A model generated the notes under the pieces. That model did no database searches. It was not told the DNA's origin and was given only the letters and a program-made list of their open reading frames with translations. A stretch of DNA of 15,663 nt from Cyanobacteria bacterium UBA8803. GTDB lineage: Bacteria; Cyanobacteriota; Cyanobacteriia; Cyanobacteriales; Coleofasciculaceae. The stretch is from positions 1-15,663 of the forward strand of contig DNXU01000427.1 of NCBI GenBank assembly GCA_003505715.1, written 5' to 3'. The translations under genes and the position numbers were made by a program. Shown piece after piece: positions 1 to 8,520 of this stretch (the stretch's first letter is position 1; the number at the start of each line of letters is the position of its first letter).

Positions 1-61
1 GGATGAGGGGGGGTGGGGGGGTGGGGTGAGGGGAATGGGGTTTGGGGAATGGGGTTTGGGG
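1..61. repeat. G-rich tract with repeated GGGG runs
   Basis: This tract is almost only G and T on the plus strand, with many runs of four or more G separated by one to three bases and two copies of GGGGAATGGGGTTT. It could form G-quadruplexes on the plus strand. It lies just past the 3' end of the minus-strand phosphoketolase gene, so a read-through transcript would carry the C-rich complement. GGGTGT (59-64) can pair with ACACCC (80-85), but no U-tract follows on the minus strand, so I do not call a terminator. Function is unknown. Confidence 0.6.
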
Positions 62-99
62 TGTGGGTCAATTTTTCCTACACCCTATACCCTAGTTAG

Positions 100-2547
100 T
101 TAACACCATTGCCAGTTGGCAATCTCTGCTGGGTCTTGACCATTTTCGCGAATGAATCTGCCGTGATCGGCGAGGATGTATTCGTAATGGTGAACCCGTT
201 CGTTTGCTCGTGCGGCCACATAAGGGTTATGGGCGGCGGCTAAGCGGATGGCCTGCATAATTAGGTGATAGCGACTGGTGCCGTTGAGGACTTGCATGTC
301 AAACGGGGTAGTGGTGTTGCCCTCTTCGCGATAGCCATTAATCCAGAAGCGATCTGGGTTGGGACGCCCGAAAAGTAGCTGCTTGATCAGTGAGGGATAA
401 CCGTGGAAATTGATAATTACTGGTCTGTCTGGGGTGAAGAGAGCTTCAAACATCTCCCGATCCAAACCGTGGGGATGAACGGAACCATGCCGATGGTTAG
501 AGTCTGCAATCAGAATCATTAAGTCAGTTACGTTCACCACCCGCACCCGCAAATCTGGCATTTCCGAACGTAGGATGTGTGCTGCGGCGATGACTTCTAG
601 GGTAGGGCAATCACCAATACCCACCAGTACTACATCTGGATTGACACCCTCATCAATGCTAGCCCAGGGCCAGACCGAGGCACCCGCCCGACAGTGGGCC
701 AGTGCTTCTTCCATTGACAGCCACTGAGGCATAGGATTCTTATTGGAAATCACCAAATTGACATAGCCAGTACTGCGCAGGCAATGATTCATGGTGACAA
801 TCAGGCTATTAGCATCGGGTGGCAGATAGACCCGTGCGGCTTCGGGTTCCTGGTCGAGTACGCTATTGATAAAGCCAGGATTTTGGTGGGAAAAGCCGTT
901 GTGTTCCTGACGCCACAAGGTTGAACTTTCCAAATAATTTAGGGATGAGGTGGGTGGACGCCAGGGAATTTCTGCCGAGAACTTGATGAATTTAGCGTAT
1001 TGATCCATCATGGTCGTAACAATTCCCAAGAAGGCTTCATAAGAGGGGAAAAGACCGTGACGGCCTGTGAGCAGGTAACCTTGCAACCAGCCTTGACAGG
1101 TGTGTTCGCTCAAAATTTCTAAGACCTGTCCCCCGTCTGCCCCAATGTGGCTGTCGTGGGGATTGGTGGGCCACTGATAGTTGCGCTGGGTGGCGTAGAG
1201 TACTTCTGTTAGTTTATTAGATTCCAATTCATCGGGGCTAAAGATGCGGAATTGGTGCCGATTGTGTTCGATGACGCCCCGCAAATACTTGGCTAGTGCT
1301 TCAGTATTGCCGATGTTATAGCCACCCCGACTGCAAACACCTGGGGTTGCCTGCCGCTCCACGGGCACTTCATAATCAAAAATGCTGGGTAAATTTAGGG
1401 GTTGGCGGATGCGCCCGCCAAAGGTATGAGGATTGGCACCCATACGGCGATCGCTTGACGGGCATTGCTCCAAAACTTCGGGTATTGGTCGTGCTTCCTC
1501 GTCAAAGAGTTCTTCCACCCGGTAGGAACGCAGCCAGTCTTCTAGGAGACGTAACTGGTGTTCGTCGGTTTTCACGTTTCTGGCCGGGACTTGGTGAGAG
1601 CGGTAGGAACCTTCAATTGGTTCGCCATCCATTTCCTTAATCCCCGTCCAACCTTTAGGCGATCGCAAAATCAACAGCGGCCATTGAGGTTTAGCTATGC
1701 GTTCTCCCGATCTGGCCGCTTGTTGAATCCGACAAATCTCCTGATAAGCCCAATCCATTGAGGCATACATATCGGCGTCCAGGTCGGCATCGGCAACAAT
1801 CCTGACTTGATAGCCGTACCCGGTAAATAGGTGCAGCAGTTCTTCATCGCTCATCGTGCCGTAGATGGTGGGACTGGAAATTTTGTAACCATTCAAGTGC
1901 AAAATTGGCAGTACGGCACCCGATTGAGCGGGGTCGATAAATTTATAGCTGTGCCATGCGGTGGCCGTTGGCCCAGTTTCCGCTTCTCCATCTCCCACCA
2001 GACAGGCTACGACTAGATCGGGGTTATCCATCACCGCACCGAAGGAGGTAGCGAGAGCATATCCCAGTTCGCCACCTTCGTGGATGGTGCCGGGAATACC
2101 TGGATACAGGTGAGAAGGAAAGCCCCCTGGCCAAGAGAACCGCTTAATAAAGTCCTCAAGTCCTGCTTGGTCGAGGGTTAATTCGGGGTAATAGTCTCTC
2201 AGGGAGCCTTCCAGGTAAAGGTTGGCTAAGTTAGCTGGTGCCCCATGTCCGGGCCCAGTTACTAGAAACATATTTACATCGTAGCGTCGGATCAAGCGAT
2301 TGAGGTGAGCATAAACCAGGTTAATACCCGGACAGGTGCCCCAGTGGCCCAATAGCCGTTCTTTAATATGTTCGGGTTGGAGAGGATTTTTGAGGAGGAC
2401 GTTATCTTTAAGGTAAATTTGGGCGACAGCTAAGTAGTTCGTGGCCCGACGGTAACGGGCGATCGCTTCAAGTTCCGCGCTGTGGTTTTGACGGACTTGG
2501 GCGATTGAGATTTCGGGTTTAGTCAGGGAAGGTAATGTTGTTGTCAT
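100..2547 (-). CDS. xfp: Phosphoketolase (xylulose-5-phosphate / fructose-6-phosphate)
   Basis: A complete 815-aa thiamine-diphosphate enzyme. The family splits xylulose-5-phosphate with phosphate into acetyl phosphate and glyceraldehyde-3-phosphate; many members also turn fructose-6-phosphate into acetyl phosphate and erythrose-4-phosphate. It acts in the cytosol as a carbon-saving link from the pentose phosphate/Calvin pool to acetyl units. Visible hallmarks are TGPGHGAP in the N-terminal third, HEGGELGY at about residue 156, and the ThDP motif GDGE at about 185 followed by HLNGYKIS. Length matches the family (about 790-820). The frame stays open to a TTG at 2586, but I chose the ATG at 2547: MTTTLPSL looks like a normal N-terminus and the 13 extra residues do not. 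It appears to be a single-gene unit. I cannot tell from sequence alone which substrate is preferred. Confidence 0.95.
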   Translation of the reverse strand: MTTTLPSLTKPEISIAQVRQNHSAELEAIARYRRATNYLAVAQIYLKDNVLLKNPLQPEHIKERLLGHWGTCPGINLVYAHLNRLIRRYDVNMFLVTGPGHGAPANLANLYLEGSLRDYYPELTLDQAGLEDFIKRFSWPGGFPSHLYPGIPGTIHEGGELGYALATSFGAVMDNPDLVVACLVGDGEAETGPTATAWHSYKFIDPAQSGAVLPILHLNGYKISSPTIYGTMSDEELLHLFTGYGYQVRIVADADLDADMYASMDWAYQEICRIQQAARSGERIAKPQWPLLILRSPKGWTGIKEMDGEPIEGSYRSHQVPARNVKTDEHQLRLLEDWLRSYRVEELFDEEARPIPEVLEQCPSSDRRMGANPHTFGGRIRQPLNLPSIFDYEVPVERQATPGVCSRGGYNIGNTEALAKYLRGVIEHNRHQFRIFSPDELESNKLTEVLYATQRNYQWPTNPHDSHIGADGGQVLEILSEHTCQGWLQGYLLTGRHGLFPSYEAFLGIVTTMMDQYAKFIKFSAEIPWRPPTSSLNYLESSTLWRQEHNGFSHQNPGFINSVLDQEPEAARVYLPPDANSLIVTMNHCLRSTGYVNLVISNKNPMPQWLSMEEALAHCRAGASVWPWASIDEGVNPDVVLVGIGDCPTLEVIAAAHILRSEMPDLRVRVVNVTDLMILIADSNHRHGSVHPHGLDREMFEALFTPDRPVIINFHGYPSLIKQLLFGRPNPDRFWINGYREEGNTTTPFDMQVLNGTSRYHLIMQAIRLAAAHNPYVAARANERVHHYEYILADHGRFIRENGQDPAEIANWQWC

Positions 2548-2671
2548 CGGTATTGACCTGAATTGATGGTAAACGCAGCTTTTCAATTGGGGTTTGAGGA
2601 ATTAGTAAGGTGCCGCTGTTTGCCAGTCAGCTTTCGTTACAATGACCCCAACTTTCTGTTGCGAGCATCTT

Positions 2672-2715
2672 GAAGGGGATTTGACCGCGATCGGGTTGGT
2701 AAACCCCTTCGTTTT
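2672..2715. repeat. Inverted repeat with T-tract upstream of xfp
   Basis: GAAGGGG(A)TTT at 2672-2682 can pair with AAACCCCTTC at 2701-2710, giving a 10-bp stem with one bulged base and an 18-nt loop. The plus strand then has GTTTTTG. Read on plus, this has the form of a rho-independent terminator, yet no plus-strand gene lies upstream of it. It sits 125-165 bp upstream of the xfp start, so it could be a regulatory site, a barrier to antisense transcription, or chance. Confidence 0.35.
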
Positions 2716-2870
2716 TGCTGATTCAAGTTGTTTCGTCTGGGGTATTTATCACAGGGTTTTTAGAACTCCTAGAACCCTAGTTTCAACTAGCGATTCAGAT
2801 CCTCTGCATTTAGATGGATATTATTCTCAGGGGAGTAATCTGAAATTGGGGTCTACCAATTCGCTGAGTC

Positions 2871-2991
2871 GCCCCCCTAACCCCCCAACCTTGGGGGGAA
2901 CAAGATTTAACTTCCCCCAAGGTTGGGGGAACCGAATTGAACTTCGCTCAAGGTTGGGGGAAAAGAACTTAACTCCCCCAAGGTAGGGGGG
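2871..2991. repeat. Array of four palindromic C5-6/G5-6 units
   Basis: Four related units are centred near 2889, 2921, 2952 and 2982, a spacing of 30-32 bp. The type form is TTCCCCCAAGGTTGGGGGAA (2912-2931), a palindrome with 9-bp arms and a two-base centre. Unit 1 has CCCCCCAA/TTGGGGGG arms; unit 3 has a decayed left arm (CGCTCAAGG); unit 4 has CCCCCAAGGTAGGGGG. Spacers share AA-rich ACTT/AACT ends. C/G-rich intergenic palindromes of this style are common in filamentous cyanobacteria. Each unit could form a stable hairpin. There is no cas gene and the spacers are only about 10-15 bp, so this is not a CRISPR array. Confidence 0.75.
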
Positions 2992-3129
2992 CAGTTTAGG
3001 CAGAGATTGGGCATTGAGGGAAATGGGAACAGTGCAATTTGTCAAGTTTTTTGATGTGATGGGGGTGCGATCGCTTTCAATCATATATATTGAGAATACT
3101 TTCTTCAGCTGGAGTGGGGGCTGCTGGCG

Positions 3130-6100
3130 ATGTCAGAGCGAGAGTTGGTCGGAAAAAAGATTTCCTCTGTACCCAGTCAAACACCTAGTCTGTTACAACC
3201 GCGCCGCTTCAAAGTCCCGGTACAAGCTCAGTCTGAGGCTCAAGAGCAGGAAACACCTTCTGTGTCTGAGCAACTCGAACAAGCATCCCGTTTTCATTAC
3301 AATTTGCTGGACATCCCAGTTCATGCTCCAGGTACACCGCCACCATCGCCACCAATTCAGCCCAAGTTCGCTTTTCGGGGGTTAACCAATCGGTATCAGC
3401 AGCAAGGGGGGCCAGAAGTTAATGAAGTTGAGAATAGGGAGAATCAATCGCCAGCGCAGGAGCAGACTATCCGGCGAGTATTAATAGATGCACCAGATGG
3501 GCAAGATTCCTCTAACAACAGCCAGCATCAGGAAGAAATACTGCAAGTATCAGCTCAACCCAAAAGACTATTGCCCTATAGTTATAACTTGCAGGAGAAA
3601 CCTATCCAGGAAGAAATACTGCAAGTACCAGCTCAACCCAAAAGACTATTGCCCTATGGTTATAACTTGCAGGAGAAACCTATCTATGAGCCAGATACAC
3701 CGACATCACCGATTCAACGGCAAGTTCACTTTCCCAGATTAGGGGATACATTTGAGGAGCCATCAGTTTCAGAAGTTCATCCCAAACCAAACCCATGGCA
3801 TCAACTCAAAATCCAGCCTTTGAGTCGAGTTCAAAGGGATGAGTATCCTCCCATGGCTGAGGGAGAGGCTCTTCAGCAGAAGGAGATGGCTGATAGCAGC
3901 GAGATGAATGCTGCACCGCCTTTGGAAGAAGCAATTAGGCAAAAGCGCGGGAATGGACTTTCCCTTGCCGACGAGGTGCGAGAGCCAATGGAGCAAGCCT
4001 TTGGAGCTGACTTCAGTGGCGTTAAGGTTCATACCGATGGGGAGTCGGACAAGTTAAATAAATCCATACAAGCTAAGGCATTTACGACGGGTAAGGATAT
4101 TTTCTTTAAGCAGGGAGAATATAAACCTGAGAGTAGGGAAGGGCAAGAGTTGTTAGCCCATGAGTTAACTCATGTGGTGCAGCAGACGGGTGCAGTTTCT
4201 GCCAAGTCGGGAACGCAGTTAGCAAGGAAAGCAAACAAGTTACAGGCAAAAGAAAACCTGGCCATTTCTTCTAGAACTCAAACTACGATACAGCGTAAGG
4301 AAAATCCCAAAAAAGAGAGTGGTGGAGGTTACCAACCTCAACCAGTACCATCGGCTTCAGTAGCTTCAACTGGTGGCGCTGCGGTAAAAGCTGCAAAGGG
4401 AGAAAGTGGCAGCGGTGCTAAAGCAGCTAGGGCAGAAGGGGGTAGCAAGACAGTAACAAGCAAAGGAGGCGCTCAGCCAGCGGCTCTTGGAGGGGCTGCG
4501 GCTGGAGGCGCAAAGGCTCTGGTTTCCCCAGAACAAGATTCAGCATTCCAGGCAGTAGCAAATAAGGCCAAAGGAGTAGCAGGGCAAGAGAAACAACATG
4601 ACCCTGCTCATGCAGAAGCAAAAGAAGCACAGGATGCAGCGGAACCTCCCGCTAATGAGGTGGAGAGCAAGGCACAAGACAAACAAGTCCAGGAAATGAA
4701 TCAGCAGCAGCCTGGAGCATTTAATGCGGCGGCTTTCAAAGCCAAGCTCATGGAGAAGATTGCTGCTATTATTCCCAACAACGAGGAAGATGCTAAAAAA
4801 TTTAAGGAGAGTAATCAGCTTGATTCTGTGAGACAGGATGTATCCTCACAGGTAAGTGAAGAGCAGGAAAAAGCGGCTAGTCCGATTGAAGAGAAAACTA
4901 AGGAAGCTCCTAATACTAGTGGTGTTGAAGCCAAACCCGTAACTCCAATGCAACCGCCTGAGGCGGGTTCCCCACCGCCAGATATTGGTGCAGAACAGGC
5001 AGCACCGAAGTCTAAGCCTGAATCTGAAGTATCTGCTCCGTTTAAGGCCAACAGCCAAGCACTTGACCAGCAAATGGCTGAGGCTAATCTTACCGAAGAA
5101 CAATTGGAGAAGTCGAAGGAACCGCAGTTCCAGGAAGCGCTAGGAGCCAAGCAAGAGGCCCAAGCTAACGCGGCTGCGGCACCCCAGGCGTATCGCCAGG
5201 ATGAAAAAGCGACTCTGAACAAGGCTGAAGCTGAAGCAAAGGCAACTAGCCAAACACAGCTAGAGGGAATGCACGGGGAGCGATCGCAAGTCTTAGCTCA
5301 GGTGATGGGCGCTCAGAGTGAAACTCAGGGCAAGGATACCCAGGAACGGACTAAAATCGCTAACGATATTAATGGTATCTACGAAAAGACAAAAGGAGAA
5401 GTTGAAACCGTCCTCAATGGTATAGATGGGGAAGTTACCAACAAGTTTGATGCAGGTGCAGCAACTGCTAAGCAGAAGTTTGAGAGTTATGTTGGCGAGA
5501 AAATGGCTGCGTGGGAGCAGCAGCGCTATGGCGAGTGGTATGACGCCACTGGCTGGGATGAGCGAATTAGCGATGCTTGGCATGGGTTGCCGCCGGATGT
5601 AAATAAATTCTTCGAGCAGGGGCGGGAGTTGTATCTCAAGTCAATGGATATCACCTTGACTGACATTGCTAATTTTGTCGCCCAAAAGCTGAATGAGGCC
5701 AAACAAAAGATTAGTGAAGGCAAGCAGAAGATTAGTGAGTATGTAGCTGGCCTACCCAAAAATCTACAGCAGGTAGGGCAAGAAGCAGCAGATAAGATTC
5801 AGGATAAGTTCAAGCAGTTAGAGGAGAATGTTAACAGTAAGCAAGATGAGTTAATCGACTCTCTGGCACAGAAGTATAGCGAGAACCTCCAACAGCTTGA
5901 TGCAGAAATTGAGAAGAGGAAGGAAGAAAACAAGGGTTGGAAAGATAAGGCTGAAGATATGATCGCTGGCACAATCCAGACCATCATGCAATTGAAGGAT
6001 ATGCTGATGGGAGTGTTGGCAAAAGCGGCAGGTGCGGTTGAGAAAATTATTTTAGACCCCATCGAGTTCTTAGGGAATTTGGTTTCTGGGATTAAACAAG

Positions 6101-8520
6101 GGTTTCAAAACTTTGTCGGCAATATCTGGGAACATCTCAAGAAAGGTCTGCTGGGCTGGCTGACGGGTACGATGGCAAAAGCAGGCATTCAAATGCCAGA
6201 AAGTTTTGACCTCAAGGGCATCTTTACCTTAGTAATGCAGGTGCTGGGATTGGCTTATGACGCCATCAAGTCACGAACAGTAAAGGCACTAGGCAAGAAT
6301 GGAGAGAGGATTTTCAATGCCTTGGAAACGACTTTTGAAATCTTCGTGATCTTGAAAAACGAGGGGCTTGCAGGTCTGTGGAAGTTCATCCAGGATAAGA
6401 TTGGTGACCTGAAAGTGATGGTAATTGATACCATCCAGACTTTTGTTATTGAAAGTGTGATCAAGCAGGGGGTTTTGTGGGTTATTAGCTTGTTGAACCC
6501 AGCATCAGCATTTGCTAAAGCCTGCAAGATGATCTACGACGTTATCATCTTCTTCATCGAGCGTGGTAGCCAGGTTGTAGAGTTGGTAAACGCGGTAATG
6601 GAGTCGGTAACTGCTATTGCTGGCGGGGCAGTGGATGGGGCAGCGAAGTTGATTGAAAATGCTCTGTCTATTTCACTACCAGTGGTGATTAGCTTCATGG
6701 CAAGTCTGTTGGGCTTGGGTGGTATTAGTGAGAAGATTCAGGAAATTATTGGGAAGGTTAAAGAGCCGATTGATAAGGCGATCGATTGGTTGATTGCTCA
6801 GGCTGTGAAGTTTGCTCAGAAGATTGGTAAGGCGCTTGGGTTCGGTAAAGGTGAGGAAGAGGGTGAGAACCAGAGTGAAAATGAGGGTGAGCAGCTTGAG
6901 GATAGTGAAGTTGGTAAAACAGTTAACTTCAGTGGTGGAGGTGAGAGCCATCGCCTGTGGATAAACATTCAGGGAACTTCAACCACTGTTATGGTTGCCA
7001 GTACCCCTACTCCTGTTGAGGTGAAGCTCAATGAGTGGCAAGGAAAGCTAGATTCTCTGCCAAAAGACAAACGCCCGCAGGCTCAATCTTTGCTTGATAC
7101 TGCCCGTCAGTATCTGGGTACGACTGAACAGAAAGCTCAAACAACTGCCAAGGAAATGGAGGAGGCGAAGCAAAACTCAACTGATGAGGCTGCTATTGCT
7201 GAGGCGGAACAGAAAGATAATCAGACTGAGGCAGCGGAAGAGACTCTGGCGGATGTACTCCAACAACTGTTCAAGCTGTTCGGCGAGAAACAAGATCTGA
7301 CAGTGGTATACGCTCAACAATTAGAGCAGGCAGATCCCAACGCTCAATCTATCTTGAAAGCACATCTTACAGGGGATGTAAACAAGCTAAAAGATTTGCA
7401 CAATTGGGTTGATGTGAAAGAGTTCCTTGGAAGCCAGACAAATGTCGAAGCAATGCTCGAAACCCCGTTAAACATAGAACATACTTTTGGAGTTCGAGCC
7501 TCGCAAGATCAGGCTAAGCCCGCAGTTACGGCTGCTTTGGCAGCTAACAACATGACACAAAAGGATATTGGAGGAGACATCGATAAGTACATCCGATATC
7601 GGAAACAATTTATCCATGCTGGAACAGCGTCGAAGAGTGAACTTGCAAAGCAGGTGTTTGAGAAGGCAAACAAAGGCAACGCAACCCAGGCATTACAACA
7701 AGATTTTACGGCTAAACTGAAAGGTGATAAATATGCACATCTCAATCGTGAAGACATAAGGAAGGAGCTTGAGAAGGCAGCAGGTGCTGCGGAGGCAGGA
7801 TGGGTCGCAGTATTTGCTACTGGCGGAACCCAGCTAAAAGGGAAAACGCCTTCAGGCGAGGAGTACGGTCTAACCTTGGCTAAGGTATGGAACCACAAAA
7901 AGAGAGATCTAGGAAACGTGGTTACTCAAGTACGTACTGCTATCGTACAAACAATAAAGGCAGACAAGAATTTCCAAAGAAATCATCTTGGAGAAAAGAC
8001 ACCTGAAAAATACGCCCAGCAGATAGCAGCCGAGCTTGTTAAACATATTTCTCAGAAAGAACTCTATTTCGTCAAACATACGGATATTCCACGCAACCTT
8101 GTAGAAGGACAACATATGATCCGGAATCCAGAATTTTCCGCTAATCAAGCGAAATACAAAACTATCGCTGCAAATGCAAAAGAAAAGGCTCTATCGGAGC
8201 TTACAGGCGAAGTTCATCATGTAATACCACTCTATCTTGGTGGAGGTAGTGAACTTGGCAATCTGATGGTAGCCGAAGGAGGTGCAGCAGTGGAAGAAAG
8301 CGCACATAACGCCATGCATCAATTCATAGACGAACTAGAGATAGGAGAACTTTTGAATGTAAAGGACAAAATTACCCTGGATTGGGCATCTTTAGGTGGG
8401 ACTTTCCCGGACGATATGCTCAAGATCCTTATCGGAACTGTTAAACAGGATGGCAGCATAGAATACAAAGAAACAGCACTTACTTACAAAGTTGAGCAAG
8501 ATGAGAGAGGTACTCTATGA
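3130..8520 (+). CDS. Giant DUF4157 protein with HNH-like C-terminal tip, putative eCIS-type effector/toxin
   Basis: 1796 aa, starting at ATG 3130. Regions in order: residues 1-270, Pro/Gln-rich and disordered-looking with a tandem repeat; about 275-355, a DUF4157 domain with H344-E-L-T-H348 followed by VVQQTG, a zinc-metallopeptidase-like signature; about 356-560, an Ala/Gly/Ser-rich linker; about 560-960, charged coiled-coil-like helices; about 960-1240, hydrophobic helices with conserved family stretches (DPIEFLGNLV, LLNPASAF, SLLGLGGI, AIDWLI); about 1270-1330, a HRLW...VMVAS segment also typical of large DUF4157 proteins; about 1420-1796, a tip I do not recognise, ending in H1696-H1697, N1711 and H1726-x3-H1730, an HNH-nuclease-like pattern. 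There is no signal peptide. From family knowledge, DUF4157 marks proteins linked to contractile injection systems and modular toxins. Nuclease toxicity is my inference. Confident for the family, less so for the tip. Confidence 0.85.
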   Translation: MSERELVGKKISSVPSQTPSLLQPRRFKVPVQAQSEAQEQETPSVSEQLEQASRFHYNLLDIPVHAPGTPPPSPPIQPKFAFRGLTNRYQQQGGPEVNEVENRENQSPAQEQTIRRVLIDAPDGQDSSNNSQHQEEILQVSAQPKRLLPYSYNLQEKPIQEEILQVPAQPKRLLPYGYNLQEKPIYEPDTPTSPIQRQVHFPRLGDTFEEPSVSEVHPKPNPWHQLKIQPLSRVQRDEYPPMAEGEALQQKEMADSSEMNAAPPLEEAIRQKRGNGLSLADEVREPMEQAFGADFSGVKVHTDGESDKLNKSIQAKAFTTGKDIFFKQGEYKPESREGQELLAHELTHVVQQTGAVSAKSGTQLARKANKLQAKENLAISSRTQTTIQRKENPKKESGGGYQPQPVPSASVASTGGAAVKAAKGESGSGAKAARAEGGSKTVTSKGGAQPAALGGAAAGGAKALVSPEQDSAFQAVANKAKGVAGQEKQHDPAHAEAKEAQDAAEPPANEVESKAQDKQVQEMNQQQPGAFNAAAFKAKLMEKIAAIIPNNEEDAKKFKESNQLDSVRQDVSSQVSEEQEKAASPIEEKTKEAPNTSGVEAKPVTPMQPPEAGSPPPDIGAEQAAPKSKPESEVSAPFKANSQALDQQMAEANLTEEQLEKSKEPQFQEALGAKQEAQANAAAAPQAYRQDEKATLNKAEAEAKATSQTQLEGMHGERSQVLAQVMGAQSETQGKDTQERTKIANDINGIYEKTKGEVETVLNGIDGEVTNKFDAGAATAKQKFESYVGEKMAAWEQQRYGEWYDATGWDERISDAWHGLPPDVNKFFEQGRELYLKSMDITLTDIANFVAQKLNEAKQKISEGKQKISEYVAGLPKNLQQVGQEAADKIQDKFKQLEENVNSKQDELIDSLAQKYSENLQQLDAEIEKRKEENKGWKDKAEDMIAGTIQTIMQLKDMLMGVLAKAAGAVEKIILDPIEFLGNLVSGIKQGFQNFVGNIWEHLKKGLLGWLTGTMAKAGIQMPESFDLKGIFTLVMQVLGLAYDAIKSRTVKALGKNGERIFNALETTFEIFVILKNEGLAGLWKFIQDKIGDLKVMVIDTIQTFVIESVIKQGVLWVISLLNPASAFAKACKMIYDVIIFFIERGSQVVELVNAVMESVTAIAGGAVDGAAKLIENALSISLPVVISFMASLLGLGGISEKIQEIIGKVKEPIDKAIDWLIAQAVKFAQKIGKALGFGKGEEEGENQSENEGEQLEDSEVGKTVNFSGGGESHRLWINIQGTSTTVMVASTPTPVEVKLNEWQGKLDSLPKDKRPQAQSLLDTARQYLGTTEQKAQTTAKEMEEAKQNSTDEAAIAEAEQKDNQTEAAEETLADVLQQLFKLFGEKQDLTVVYAQQLEQADPNAQSILKAHLTGDVNKLKDLHNWVDVKEFLGSQTNVEAMLETPLNIEHTFGVRASQDQAKPAVTAALAANNMTQKDIGGDIDKYIRYRKQFIHAGTASKSELAKQVFEKANKGNATQALQQDFTAKLKGDKYAHLNREDIRKELEKAAGAAEAGWVAVFATGGTQLKGKTPSGEEYGLTLAKVWNHKKRDLGNVVTQVRTAIVQTIKADKNFQRNHLGEKTPEKYAQQIAAELVKHISQKELYFVKHTDIPRNLVEGQHMIRNPEFSANQAKYKTIAANAKEKALSELTGEVHHVIPLYLGGGSELGNLMVAEGGAAVEESAHNAMHQFIDELEIGELLNVKDKITLDWASLGGTFPDDMLKILIGTVKQDGSIEYKETALTYKVEQDERGTL
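3529..3684 (+). repeat. 78-bp tandem duplication inside the DUF4157 gene
   Basis: Two adjacent 78-bp copies (3529-3606 and 3607-3684) differ at only two bases, and each encodes 26 residues beginning QEEILQV and ending NLQEKPI. Both differences change an amino acid (Ser to Pro, Ser to Gly). The near identity points to a recent in-frame duplication. A diverged relative of the module (YNLLDIPVHAPGTP) lies just upstream at about residues 57-70, and YNLQEKPIYEPDTP ends the second copy, so the N-terminus seems built from repeats of a YNL-x2-xP[IV] unit. Confidence 0.95.

Larger units (their letters stand above)
2548..3129. other. Intergenic region between divergent xfp and DUF4157 genes
   Basis: This 582-bp gap must hold the promoters of both flanking genes, which point away from each other. 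It contains an inverted repeat near the xfp side, a palindromic repeat array in the middle, and a HIP1 octamer at 3067-3074. Before the DUF4157 start are an AT-rich stretch with TATATAT (about 3083-3091) and a GGAG at 3111-3114, which is 15 nt from the ATG and thus distant for a ribosome binding site. I found no -35/-10 pair good enough to call. Long open frames here (for example 2642-2986) run through the repeats and look non-coding. Confidence 0.6.

Noticed and set aside
1..61. Telomere-like GGGGTTTGGGG repeats
   Set aside because: The pattern is irregular and sits beside a bacterial gene in what appears to be chromosomal cyanobacterial DNA.
2548..2586. N-terminal extension of phosphoketolase to a TTG codon
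   Set aside because: The extra 13 residues do not resemble the family N-terminus, and the ATG at 2547 gives the usual length.
2642..2986. 114-codon plus-strand ORF between xfp and the DUF4157 gene
   Set aside because: Its second half is just the palindromic repeat array, its composition is not protein-like, and no ribosome binding site is present.
2871..2991. CRISPR-like regular repeats
   Set aside because: The units are palindromes with decayed arms, spacers are about 10-15 bp and similar to each other, and there are no cas genes.
4815..5222. 135-codon minus-strand ORF inside the DUF4157 gene
   Set aside because: It is a shadow frame of the Ala/Glu/Gln-rich coding strand, giving a Ser/Ala/Cys-rich product with no recognisable features.
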